Of a stretch of 64,000 nucleotides of DNA, positions 24,227-31,751 are shown in pieces (the stretch's first letter is position 1; every line of letters begins with the position of its first letter). The notes under the pieces are model-generated. The model ran no database searches, was not told the DNA's origin, and worked only from the letters and a program-made list of their open reading frames with translations. The position numbers and the translations under genes are program-made. The DNA is from Paenalicyclobacillus mengziensis (GTDB lineage: Bacteria; Bacillota; Bacilli; Alicyclobacillales; Alicyclobacillaceae), in assembly GCF_017298635.1 (NCBI RefSeq), contig NZ_CP071182.1, positions 1,302,001-1,366,000 of the forward strand. The letters are read 5' to 3'.

Positions 24227-26099
24227 TCCGTTGAACCAACATGTCAATTTACCTCTAGACAGTAAGCAGCGGATTCGCGAACGATTGCACGTGGAAATCA
24301 GTCGCCGTGAAACCCATGACGGGGACAGCAGTCGTCTCAACGTCAATGACCGGAACCGAAGTGGTTCCAACGTCAATGACTCAAAAACAGTAGTCCACCG
24401 CCGCCGGCACCGCCGTGCGGTAACAGCGGGTTCACTCAGTGCTGCATTGGTCGCCGCGATTTGTATTGCTGCTGTAATCGATTACTCTGGTCCGAACGGG
24501 GCAGTAGGCTACGGACCTTTTCAGTGGATACACAACTTTGCGCCGCACGGCGCGTCCGGTGGAACGTCGAGTTCGTCATCTCCAGTGAGCGCGGGAGCGA
24601 CTTCAGGGCCAGCCAAGGGATTGACCCAAGACGGTACAACGTCGGTGGCATCGCAGTCTGGCAAAGGTCCGGCGTCAACGGCATCGCAGTCCGCCCAGGG
24701 TCCATCGTCGACGGCATCGCAGTCCGTCCAGGGCCCATCGTCAACGGCATCGCAGTCCGTCCAAGGCCCGGTGTCAACGGCATCGCAGTCTGGCCAGGGC
24801 CCATCGTCAACGGCATCGCAGTCTGGCCAGGGTCCGGCGTCAACGGCATCGCAGTCTGGCCAAGGTCCATCGTCAACGGCATCGCAGTCCGTCCAAGGCC
24901 CATCGTCAACGGCATCGCAGTCCGTCCAGGGCCCATCGTCAACGGCATCGCAGTCCGCCCAAGGTCCATCGTCAACGGCATCGCAGTCCGCCCAAAGTGG
25001 GGCTGGAGTTTCAAACGGTGTCGTAAACGGTCTTGCGCCGGTGCCTGCCCCGGGTCTCCAATTGACAGCTGATAACCCGCTTCAGATGTTTGGCGTGGAC
25101 GGTTGGATGTGGACCGGGTCTGAGCTCCTCCATACAAGGGATGGCGGCGTACAGTGGGACAAAGTGAATCTACCGGTCACTGTCAAACCGTACAGCGAGG
25201 TGGTGACGGTGCTTAATGCAGCTTCGGTACGCGTGGCCGTGGGCATTGTGTCGCATCGTCAGGCATCGGTTGAAGTGCTCCGTTCCCAAGATGGAGGAGT
25301 CAGTTGGCAGAAGAGCTACATCAAGGAGAACCTGCCTGGTCAGAGTTCAGGCCAAGTACCGGCTTCGATGATGTTTGTCGGTGAAACGAACGGCTGGATG
25401 ACAACGAATGTTCCCCAGTTTGGCATGGGCGCGGTGTCTCCGGGGGGATTGTATCGAACGACAAACGGGGCAGAGTCGTGGCAACAGGTGCAACCGATTG
25501 GTTTCCCAGAAGGATTGGTGCCCTTTGAGTGGGTTTCTTTCGTCACACCACAGATCGGCTTTACGGTCGCAGCTCCGCAGACAAATGCAGACGCGGGCGT
25601 CACCAACGGACAGTATCGGCTCTACCGTTCAGCGGATGGAGGCGTACATTGGAGTCAGGCAAGTGTACCCTTACTGAAAGCCGATAGTGTGAACATCCTG
25701 GCGCCGCAGTTTAGCGGATCAACGGGATATCTCGAGGCGGTCGTAACGAATCAGAATACGGCATCTCTGGTGCTTTTCAAGTCGACTGATATGGGGACCA
25801 AGTGGCACCAGGTCCACATCTTCCCGGGCCAGTCTGCCAGCACTGCAGTACTGTCCGTGAGTCAACAGGCTGTGTGGGTGTACTGGGACAAAGAGTTGTG
25901 GGTGTCGCACAATCAAGGAGGAAGCTTCAGTCCGGTGCCGAATGCTCCAAGCAGGGTGACGGGACTCGACATGGTAGACGCCGTGACCGGATATGCAGTG
26001 ACGGCAGTACCGCTCTCAGGGACGGCGGGAGAGTCACACGTCGTGTATGAGACGAAAGATGGAGGCCGTACTTGGACAAAGGTGTCGACTGTGACCTGA
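24195..26099 (+). CDS. Membrane-anchored candidate anti-sigma protein with repeat linker and YCF48-like propeller
   Basis: A 634-residue protein in three parts. A charged cytoplasmic N-terminus of about 80 residues is followed by one membrane helix (TAGSLSAALVAAICIAAVI). Next is a low-complexity stalk with ten 11-residue repeats, G-P-S-S-T-A-S-Q-S-V-Q. The outer domain has repeated DGGVxW motifs (RDGGVQWDK, QDGGVSWQK, ADGGVHWSQ, KDGGRTWTK), as in BNR/YCF48 beta-propellers. GTG at 24195 has AGGAGG eight bases upstream. Position and topology suggest it binds the overlapping sigma factor and senses a surface signal. The N-terminus has no clear zinc anti-sigma motif, so that role is inference. 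Confidence 0.75.
   Translation: MEWSELRDRYDPLNQHVNLPLDSKQRIRERLHVEISRRETHDGDSSRLNVNDRNRSGSNVNDSKTVVHRRRHRRAVTAGSLSAALVAAICIAAVIDYSGPNGAVGYGPFQWIHNFAPHGASGGTSSSSSPVSAGATSGPAKGLTQDGTTSVASQSGKGPASTASQSAQGPSSTASQSVQGPSSTASQSVQGPVSTASQSGQGPSSTASQSGQGPASTASQSGQGPSSTASQSVQGPSSTASQSVQGPSSTASQSAQGPSSTASQSAQSGAGVSNGVVNGLAPVPAPGLQLTADNPLQMFGVDGWMWTGSELLHTRDGGVQWDKVNLPVTVKPYSEVVTVLNAASVRVAVGIVSHRQASVEVLRSQDGGVSWQKSYIKENLPGQSSGQVPASMMFVGETNGWMTTNVPQFGMGAVSPGGLYRTTNGAESWQQVQPIGFPEGLVPFEWVSFVTPQIGFTVAAPQTNADAGVTNGQYRLYRSADGGVHWSQASVPLLKADSVNILAPQFSGSTGYLEAVVTNQNTASLVLFKSTDMGTKWHQVHIFPGQSASTAVLSVSQQAVWVYWDKELWVSHNQGGSFSPVPNAPSRVTGLDMVDAVTGYAVTAVPLSGTAGESHVVYETKDGGRTWTKVSTVT
24666..24995 (+). repeat. 33-bp in-frame tandem repeat, ten copies
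   Basis: Ten 33-bp units encode G-P-x-S-T-A-S-Q-S-x-Q, with x = S/A/V and V/G/A. Copies differ at a few positions, mostly third bases or the two variable residues. The period keeps the frame, so copy number can change without breaking the protein. It forms a Ser/Thr/Gln-rich stalk between the membrane helix and the outer domain. Confidence 0.95.
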
Positions 26100-26160
26100 C
26101 CGTAATTGGCAGTAGGAACACAGATTTGCCGGCCATTGGGGTTTGCTTGAGGTGATTGTG

Positions 26161-27153
26161 ATGGGCAGTTCTGTCCGGGGTCGGTTTGCGCCGACCCCGT
26201 CAGGATACATGCACATTGGAAATGCGCTGAGTGCCATCTTGGCATGGCTTCAAGTGCGCTGTCTGCATGGGGAATTTATTCTGCGCATTGAGGACCTTGA
26301 TGTGGAGCGGTTTGACCCTCGATATGTCGATGCACTGATGGAGGACTTGAAGTGGTTGGGCGTTGACTGGGACGAGGGTCCAGATGTGCCAGGACCATAT
26401 GGACCCTATCGACAACAGGACCGGGCACATCTTTACGAGCAAGCCTTCGCGGCCCTTAAAGCCAAGGACTTGCTCTATCCGTGTTTTTGCAGTCGTAAGG
26501 ACCTTCGAACACCAGCCAGTGCACCCCATGGTCTGACATCGGAGGGGCCTGTGTACAGCGGATCGTGCCGGTACCTTTCTAACCAGGAACGAGCTCGCCG
26601 CGCAGTTCAAAAGCCGCCGGCATGGCGGTTTATGCTGCCGCATGAGGGGATGACTTTCCACGATCTCGTTCAGGGTCCCAAGCCCTTTCCGCCTGGCGCC
26701 GGAGGGGATTTCATCGTTTATCGGGCGGACGGTGTCTTTAGTTATCAGCTCGCAGTTGTCGTCGACGATGCAAAGATGAGAATCACGCATGTGCTGCGTG
26801 GCGACGACCTGCTTGATTCGACGCCGCGTCAGCTTTATCTCTATCGCGCCCTCGGTCTAACGCCACCGTCGTTTGCCCACATCCCTATGGTGTGTTCAGC
26901 GAGCGGCGCTAGACTGGCGAAGCGGGACAACTCCATTACCGTTCGCAGTTTACGCGAGCAAGGTGTATCTCCAGAACGAGTGGTGGGTTACCTGGCTTGG
27001 CTCGCAGGACTCATCGTACGACCGGAAGCTGTGCGGCTGTGCGAACTCATCCCCGATTTTGATTTGTCACGAGTGGTTCACCAGCCGATTTTACTGCAAA
27101 AGGACTGGTTGGAGACGCTCTTGAAAGGGAAGAGGGACGTGTCCGCGCTCTGA
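26161..27153 (+). CDS. gluQ: Glutamyl-Q tRNA(Asp) synthetase
   Basis: A 330-residue truncated GluRS paralog that attaches glutamate to queuosine-34 of tRNA(Asp). The class I signature is PTPSGYMHIGNALSA (HIGH-like HIGN) and the KMSKS-like loop is LAKRDNS. The zinc site is visible as CFC with Y and C downstream (CFCSRKDL ... YSGSCRY). It lacks the anticodon-binding domain of full GluRS, as expected. ATG at 26161 follows GAGGTGA. A strong terminator overlaps its end. Confidence 0.92.
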   Translation: MGSSVRGRFAPTPSGYMHIGNALSAILAWLQVRCLHGEFILRIEDLDVERFDPRYVDALMEDLKWLGVDWDEGPDVPGPYGPYRQQDRAHLYEQAFAALKAKDLLYPCFCSRKDLRTPASAPHGLTSEGPVYSGSCRYLSNQERARRAVQKPPAWRFMLPHEGMTFHDLVQGPKPFPPGAGGDFIVYRADGVFSYQLAVVVDDAKMRITHVLRGDDLLDSTPRQLYLYRALGLTPPSFAHIPMVCSASGARLAKRDNSITVRSLREQGVSPERVVGYLAWLAGLIVRPEAVRLCELIPDFDLSRVVHQPILLQKDWLETLLKGKRDVSAL

Positions 27154-27167
27154 CACGTCCCCGTTTT
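27134..27167 (+). terminator. Intrinsic terminator of gluQ
   Basis: GGGACGTGTC (27134-27143) and GACACGTCCC (27152-27161) form a perfect 10-bp stem around an 8-base loop, followed by CGTTTT. The gluQ stop codon lies in the loop and stem. Confidence 0.85.
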
Positions 27168-27170
27168 CCC

Positions 27171-27260
27171 GTTGTTTCGGTTGTTTCGGTTGTTTCGGTT
27201 GTTTCGGTTGTTTCGGTTGTTTCGGTTGTTTCGGTTGTTTCGGTTGTTTCGGTTGTTTCG
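27171..27260. repeat. 9-bp tandem repeat, ten perfect copies
   Basis: GTTGTTTCG is repeated ten times without a mismatch between the gluQ terminator and the stop of the convergent secreted-protein gene. Perfect copies imply recent slippage or strong turnover. No function is visible. Confidence 0.97.
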
Positions 27261-27269
27261 CTGTGGATT

Positions 27270-28682
27270 TTACTTCTGTGCCGATTGTTGAATGGCCTGC
27301 TGCATCGCCGACCATACAGTGCCTTTGGAATCTTTGAGCGGGATGCCGTCCACTATCACGTCTCCGTATGCCAAGCCGCGTTTGACTGCGGTCACCGTGA
27401 TGGTGCGGCCGTCAGGGTAGTTGAACGATAACTTCGCAGTGCTGGTGTTGCTGACCATGGGTCCGCCTGAGCTGACTCCTGGTGGATCAATCGTCGTGAG
27501 GCCATTGATGGCCGCAATGACAGCATTGATGGCCTGTGCGTTGTTCACGGTGTACGTGGCCGTTGTCGGGGAACCGGTGTCGCTGGTCCCTACTGCGCCA
27601 CCGTTGCCGTTTTGAGTCTGCGTCGTGGTTATCTTCACATCCATGCTGGTAGCCCCAGTTGCCATCTGACTGGAACTTGGCCGCTCTGGAACGACGATGT
27701 CGTACACCCAGTACTCGACTTTGGTCTGGTTCGCCCCAAGTGTCTCGTAGCTCATGGTGACTTGTTCCTTTTGTCCGGATTGCTGTTTCGTCGGTATGAA
27801 TGACTGGCTCTCCACGTATGCGCCTGTTTTGAAATTGCCGCTCGATCCCGATCCGCTGACTGTGAACCCCTGTGCGGTGTACGCTGCTTTAAACCAGGCC
27901 TCCACTTGTGCAATCGGCTTGTTGACGGTGTAGGTGGCTCGACCGGTTTGCACGTAGTCTTCCATTGGGGTGGTCTCTGAGGCACCCGACAGTGATTGAC
28001 TCGTCCGCGTGAGCAACGCGTTCATCGGCAACTGGACAGTGACGGCCGGGTTTGGCGGTACAGGCGGCGTGGGCAAACCAGCGGCAGATCCTGATGGTTC
28101 GTTAGACAGGGTCAGCGAAAAGGTCTGGTTGACATTTCCGGGCATGCTGGCCGCCGGCTGCACGCTGACCTTGTTCGCAAATGCCCATGTCGATCCGGTC
28201 CAGCGGCTGCTTACACCGAGTGCCCGCAGCGCCTCCATGACGTAATACACTGGGACGTCAGGCATGGAGGAACTCGCCAGCGTTGGTGGATAAGCGATGC
28301 TTTTTGAATTCACGAAAATGACGAATTGGCCGGACTTCGGTGCGTGGTAAGGGACCTGCAAGTTGCTTGGGACTGTGTAGCCAAGCGGCATATTGAGCAC
28401 CAACTGGTTTACCCCAGGAACAAAGTGAGCGTCGATGCCAAGCTGGCGAAGAATGCTCTCCATGCTCATCGCAGGCAACCAACTCGTCGGGCGTCCCGAG
28501 TTTGGGTCGTTGGCGACGGTACAATTGACCTTCATGAGTTGCTTTCCGCTTAAAGTGACGGTGGTAGTATGTGTTGCCAAGTGTGAACTGGCATGCTGAA
28601 CAGGTGCTGCCATGACGAATGGCGCGCCCGCGGAAAATACAGACAGCCCGGCAATACCTGCGGCTAAGGTTCGAGATTTCAT
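27270..28682 (-). CDS. Secreted protein of unknown function
   Basis: A 470-residue exported protein. The signal peptide is MKSRTLAAGIAGLSVFSAGAPFVMAAP. Residues about 45-170 contain a pair of segments like stalk/copper-amine-oxidase-N domains (WLPAMSMESILRQLGIDAHFV; VPVYYVMEALRALGVSSRWTG). The second half has IAQVEAWFKAAYTAQGFTVSG and Thr/Gly-rich stretches. ATG at 28682 has AAAGGGGG upstream. I do not recognise the whole protein. It is convergent with gluQ across a 9-bp repeat. Confidence 0.8.
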   Translation of the reverse strand: MKSRTLAAGIAGLSVFSAGAPFVMAAPVQHASSHLATHTTTVTLSGKQLMKVNCTVANDPNSGRPTSWLPAMSMESILRQLGIDAHFVPGVNQLVLNMPLGYTVPSNLQVPYHAPKSGQFVIFVNSKSIAYPPTLASSSMPDVPVYYVMEALRALGVSSRWTGSTWAFANKVSVQPAASMPGNVNQTFSLTLSNEPSGSAAGLPTPPVPPNPAVTVQLPMNALLTRTSQSLSGASETTPMEDYVQTGRATYTVNKPIAQVEAWFKAAYTAQGFTVSGSGSSGNFKTGAYVESQSFIPTKQQSGQKEQVTMSYETLGANQTKVEYWVYDIVVPERPSSSQMATGATSMDVKITTTQTQNGNGGAVGTSDTGSPTTATYTVNNAQAINAVIAAINGLTTIDPPGVSSGGPMVSNTSTAKLSFNYPDGRTITVTAVKRGLAYGDVIVDGIPLKDSKGTVWSAMQQAIQQSAQK

Positions 28683-28758
28683 TGCCAGATAACCCCCTTT
28701 ACAACGTTAGACGCCCATCATCTGTCGGAGGTTACGGGTAGTCACACAAAAAATGAAA

Positions 28759-28802
28759 TGCGATGCAAGTGCGATGCAAGTGCGATGCAAGTGCGATGCA
28801 GA
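28759..28802. repeat. 11-bp tandem repeat, four copies
   Basis: TGCGATGCAAG occurs at 28759, 28770 and 28781, with a variant TGCGATGCAGA at 28792. It lies just upstream of the secreted-protein gene, where a promoter would be expected. Confidence 0.9.
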
Positions 28803-28813
28803 GCATCACGGTC

Positions 28814-29161
28814 CTAACTGGGACGAAATGATTTCACGTCGTCGAGAAATCTCGCCAGGTCGCCTGGCCGGACACATAAACCGTCACCCGGCCCCAAGGC
28901 TTGATACGCCGACGTTAAGTAGCCGCCAAAGACCCCGGAGAGGAGACCAACGGTTTGACCCCAGACGAGCGTGGATTGGTTGTAGCCCAGATTGTACTCG
29001 GATGGATAGATGTGAATGTTTGCATAGCTGAGATAGAGACCTGGAAGGTCACGGATTCGATAGTTGATATCCGCCCCGAAATACGTATCGGAGATGCCGC
29101 GTATCATACCCCGGTTAATCCTCGCATGGATATGATGCCCCAATTTGCATTGGGCAATCAA
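28814..29161 (-). CDS. Doubtful open frame between repeats
   Basis: A 115-codon frame on the minus strand (GISDTYFGADINYRIRDLPG and on, ending DLARFLDDVKSFRPS). The opposite strand also stays open at 28955-29218. Neither has a good ribosome site or a family I recognise. It may be a remnant or chance. It is listed so that this 400-base stretch is accounted for. Confidence 0.2.
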   Translation of the reverse strand: MIAQCKLGHHIHARINRGMIRGISDTYFGADINYRIRDLPGLYLSYANIHIYPSEYNLGYNQSTLVWGQTVGLLSGVFGGYLTSAYQALGPGDGLCVRPGDLARFLDDVKSFRPS

Positions 29162-29217
29162 ACAGAGGTAGCAGCATCGCGACCAGCGAGCAGGCGGGGG
29201 GGTAATGTAGCTGCCTA

Positions 29218-29476
29218 GGATACAAGAGTATCGCTACAACGGGAAAATACCCCGTGGGGTTTGGTGGGGGTTAGGACACAGAAATATAGCTACGGCAAAA
29301 TGAGGGGGGGTATCTTGACGCATCTCATTCAGCCATGGTATCAATCTGATACCTAGATACCCCCCTAGGGGTTCCCTGAGAAGAATCAAATGTATCGCTA
29401 GACGCGATGATTCTATTTAGGAGCTTGCTCTAGCGATACTTTAGTATCCTTAAATCCGGCATATACCCATGGGGGT
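29218..29476. repeat. Intergenic palindrome cluster (GATAC / ACCCC-GGGGT element)
   Basis: No gene is visible here. The stretch holds GATACaagaGTATC (29219), ACCCCGTGGGGT (29249-29260), GGTATCaatctGATACC (29337-29353), ACCCCCCTAGGGGT (29359-29372), AGAATCA/TGATTCT (29382-29414), GATACTTTAGTATC (29435-29448) and ACCCATGGGGGT (29465-29476). The first 43 bases (GGATAC ... TCGCTAC ... ACCCCGTGGGGT) match the order and spacing of elements at 50471-50566. The ACCCC-GGGGT cores resemble CsoR-type operators, but no such regulator is near. Confidence 0.6.
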
Positions 29477-29519
29477 TTGTGGATTAAGAAACAAAATGTG
29501 CCTTATCGTCGCCGAGGGC

Positions 29520-29586
29520 GCCCCCGTTGCCTGGCGAGCGCCCCCGTCGCCTGCCGAGCGCGCCCCCCGTCATCGGCTGGCGAGCA
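29520..29586. repeat. GC-rich ~20-bp repeat at the aminotransferase 3' end
   Basis: Three imperfect copies of GCCCCCGTCGCCTGGCGAGC are seen, reaching into the last codons of the aminotransferase gene (stop at 29570). It is likely another slippage product, perhaps folding as a GC-rich hairpin. Confidence 0.6.
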
Positions 29587-30739
29587 CGGTTCCGATGCGT
29601 TTTGCAGCCTCGGCCAGTACCTCAGCGGACTGCACCAGCGCAATTCGCACGTAGCCTTCGCCTTCCCGGCCAAATGCATTTCCTGGTGTCACGGCCACAC
29701 CTGTTTGTTCAATCAGGGTGAGTGCAAATTCTGTAGACGTCCAGCTATTCGGCAGCTTTGCCCATAGAAACATGGTGGCGTGGGGTTTGTCGACATTCCA
29801 ACCTGCCGCAGACAAGCCGTCCACAAGAGCGTCGCGGCGCGCCTCGTAGATGTTCGCTTGTTTGAGAAGCAGAGCGGGATCGGACAAGAGTGCAGCCGTA
29901 GCCGCCCGCTGAATCGGGAAGAAGATGCCGTAATCAATGTGCGACTTGAGCATGCGCAGTGGTTCTAATAGGCGTTCGCTGCCAACAGCGTAGCCAATTC
30001 GAGCCCCAGCCATATTGAATGTTTTGGACAGCGAATTAAACTCAAAGCCAACGTCGCGTGCCCCGGGAACAGACATGAAACTGACAGGCCGTAGTCCGTC
30101 GTAGACGAGCTCTGAATAAGCGAAATCGTGCGCGATGATGATGTGATTGTGCTTCGCAAACTCGATTGCCTCCGCGAAAAACTCCTCCGTCGCGAGCGTT
30201 GGGACGGGATTGCCTGGGTGGTTCAAAATCATCAGCTTGGTCTTAAGAATGATTTCCTTTGGAATGGTGTCGAACCTTGGCAAAAACCCATTCTCGGGGC
30301 GAAGTGGCATGGTATGCAGCGTCCCGCCTGCAATGTGAACGCTCGCGTGATAGATGGGATAACCCGGATCGGGCGCGAGTACAACGTCTCCAGGGTCAAG
30401 CATCGCAAGTGCTAAGTGTGCGAGGCCATCTTGGGACCCCATGACTTGCAGTATTTCGCTGCGCGCATCCAATTCCACGCCGTAGCGCGATTTGTAGAAC
30501 GCGGCTACGGCATCAGAGAACGCGTCCGTCCCTGACAGTGCGTAACCATATTGGGTGACGTCCTGAACTGCTTCCGTCAGGACGTCTCGTACAATTTGGG
30601 GTGGGGGAAGGTCGGGGCTGCCGACACTGAGATCGATGACGTCTAACCCGCGCTGCAGTACTTGCCGCTTGCGGCTTTGTAGTTCGGCAAAGATGCCAGT
30701 TGAGAGTTCACGTAAACGTCGCGCGGTCAAATCAGTCAA
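29570..30739 (-). CDS. PLP-dependent aminotransferase, LL-diaminopimelate aminotransferase-like
   Basis: A 389-residue class I/II aminotransferase. Visible motifs include VIDLSVGSPDLPPPQIV, the N in LNHPGNPVPT, the D and Y in AHDFAYSELVYDG, and the PLP lysine in NSLSKTFNMAGARIGYAVG. The TTG at 30739 has GGAGG seven bases upstream; the frame extends 11 codons further without one. It resembles DapL-like/LL-DAP-type and alanine/aspartate enzymes of Bacillales. Nearby lysA (33822) hints at a role in lysine metabolism, but the genes are on opposite strands with an ABC exporter between, so this is weak. Substrate unknown. Confidence 0.85.
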   Translation of the reverse strand: MTDLTARRLRELSTGIFAELQSRKRQVLQRGLDVIDLSVGSPDLPPPQIVRDVLTEAVQDVTQYGYALSGTDAFSDAVAAFYKSRYGVELDARSEILQVMGSQDGLAHLALAMLDPGDVVLAPDPGYPIYHASVHIAGGTLHTMPLRPENGFLPRFDTIPKEIILKTKLMILNHPGNPVPTLATEEFFAEAIEFAKHNHIIIAHDFAYSELVYDGLRPVSFMSVPGARDVGFEFNSLSKTFNMAGARIGYAVGSERLLEPLRMLKSHIDYGIFFPIQRAATAALLSDPALLLKQANIYEARRDALVDGLSAAGWNVDKPHATMFLWAKLPNSWTSTEFALTLIEQTGVAVTPGNAFGREGEGYVRIALVQSAEVLAEAAKRIGTVLASR

Positions 30740-30939
30740 AGTATCGCCTCCAGGTACACTCGTCTTCGTCAATATTGCTATCGATTATACCGGGATTCAA
30801 CACGCTCGTCAGTCAAATTCTGATGATTCTTATTGACCAAAAGGCAACAAATTTCAGCACTGTCGGGATTGGATGTCTGATATGATGAGGCAAGATAGAA
30901 TTTACAGGAGTTTGCGTCGCGGGGAAGGGGGAATTGCGG

Positions 30940-31674
30940 GTGCTTTGGGCACGAGGATTGCGAAAGGAATTCGGTGATAAGGTCGCAGTGGATGACGTGA
31001 GTTTCACGCTCAACCCCGGTGAGTTGTTTGGCTTTTTAGGCCCGAATGGAGCTGGAAAGACGACAACCATCCGAATGCTGGTAGGATTGTTGCGACCGAC
31101 GCGCGGAGAGATTCAGGTTGCAGGAGTGGACCTGCTGCGGCAACCGGTGGAAGCAAAGCGTAAACTCGGGTATCTCCCTGACAAGCCGATGGTTCACGAC
31201 AAACTCACGGGGCGAGAGTTTCTGCGCTTCATGGCACACCTTTACGATGTCCGGGGCGGTGTGGGTCCGAACGCAGAGGAGTGGTTGCAACAATTCGATC
31301 TGACAGATGTCGCCGATAACCTGATTTCCACGTACTCCCACGGCATGAAGCAGAAAATTGGTTTGATTGGTCAACTGATTCACGAACCACAGGTGCTGTT
31401 GTTGGACGAGCCGACTGTTGGGCTTGACCCCAAGAGTGCAAGAACGCTTCGCAACGTCCTGAATGGTCTTTGTGACAGGGGCGTAACGGTCTTGATTTCG
31501 ACCCACCAATTGCAGACGGCCGAACTCATGTGTCATCGAGTCGGCATCATGGATCGCGGTAAAATTGTGGCTATCGGATCGGTTGCGGAATTACAAGCAC
31601 GCTATCACACAGAGTCCAACCTTGAAGACCTCTTTCTACGGTTGACAGAGGCGGCGGAGGACCATCACGTATGA
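30940..31674 (+). CDS. ABC transporter ATP-binding protein
   Basis: A 244-residue ATPase subunit. It has Walker A GPNGAGKTTTIRM, the signature YSHGMKQKIGL, Walker B VLLLDEPTVGLD and the H-switch STHQLQTAEL. It resembles exporters of the DrrA/CcmA type. The GTG at 30940 sits about 8 bases after AAGGGGG; a TTG two codons earlier is too close to it. Its stop overlaps the ATG of a short leader frame of the permease gene. Confidence 0.93.
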   Translation: MLWARGLRKEFGDKVAVDDVSFTLNPGELFGFLGPNGAGKTTTIRMLVGLLRPTRGEIQVAGVDLLRQPVEAKRKLGYLPDKPMVHDKLTGREFLRFMAHLYDVRGGVGPNAEEWLQQFDLTDVADNLISTYSHGMKQKIGLIGQLIHEPQVLLLDEPTVGLDPKSARTLRNVLNGLCDRGVTVLISTHQLQTAELMCHRVGIMDRGKIVAIGSVAELQARYHTESNLEDLFLRLTEAAEDHHV

Positions 31675-31751
31675 ACGCGCTGCGGGAGACGCTGTATGAG
31701 TATGCTCATACAGGGCGTGGTACGAGCACGCTGTGGGGGGACGTCGTATGA
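31671..31751 (+). pseudogene. Broken N-terminus of the ABC permease gene
   Basis: The ATG at 31671 overlaps the ATPase stop (ATGA). The frame reads MNALRETLYEYAHTGRG, then TSTLWGDVV and a stop. A 26-bp tandem duplication (31720-31745 and 31746-31771) causes the frameshift. With one copy the frame would run straight into MSTLWGDIRKARSL of the permease. So this was the original, translationally coupled start; the duplication replaced it with the ATG at 31748. Confidence 0.7.

Noticed and set aside
24436..25137. Long frames opposite or alongside the 33-bp repeat (minus strand and second plus frame)
   Set aside because: They are shadows of an in-frame repeat in the candidate anti-sigma gene and consist mostly of repeated residues.
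27091..27315. KQP-repeat protein on the minus strand
   Set aside because: It only reads the 9-bp repeat and the antisense ends of two genes.
29249..29476. CsoR copper operators controlling a copper gene
   Set aside because: The palindromes are similar to CsoR sites, but no copper transporter, chaperone or CsoR gene lies at either locus. Kept as an unexplained element instead.
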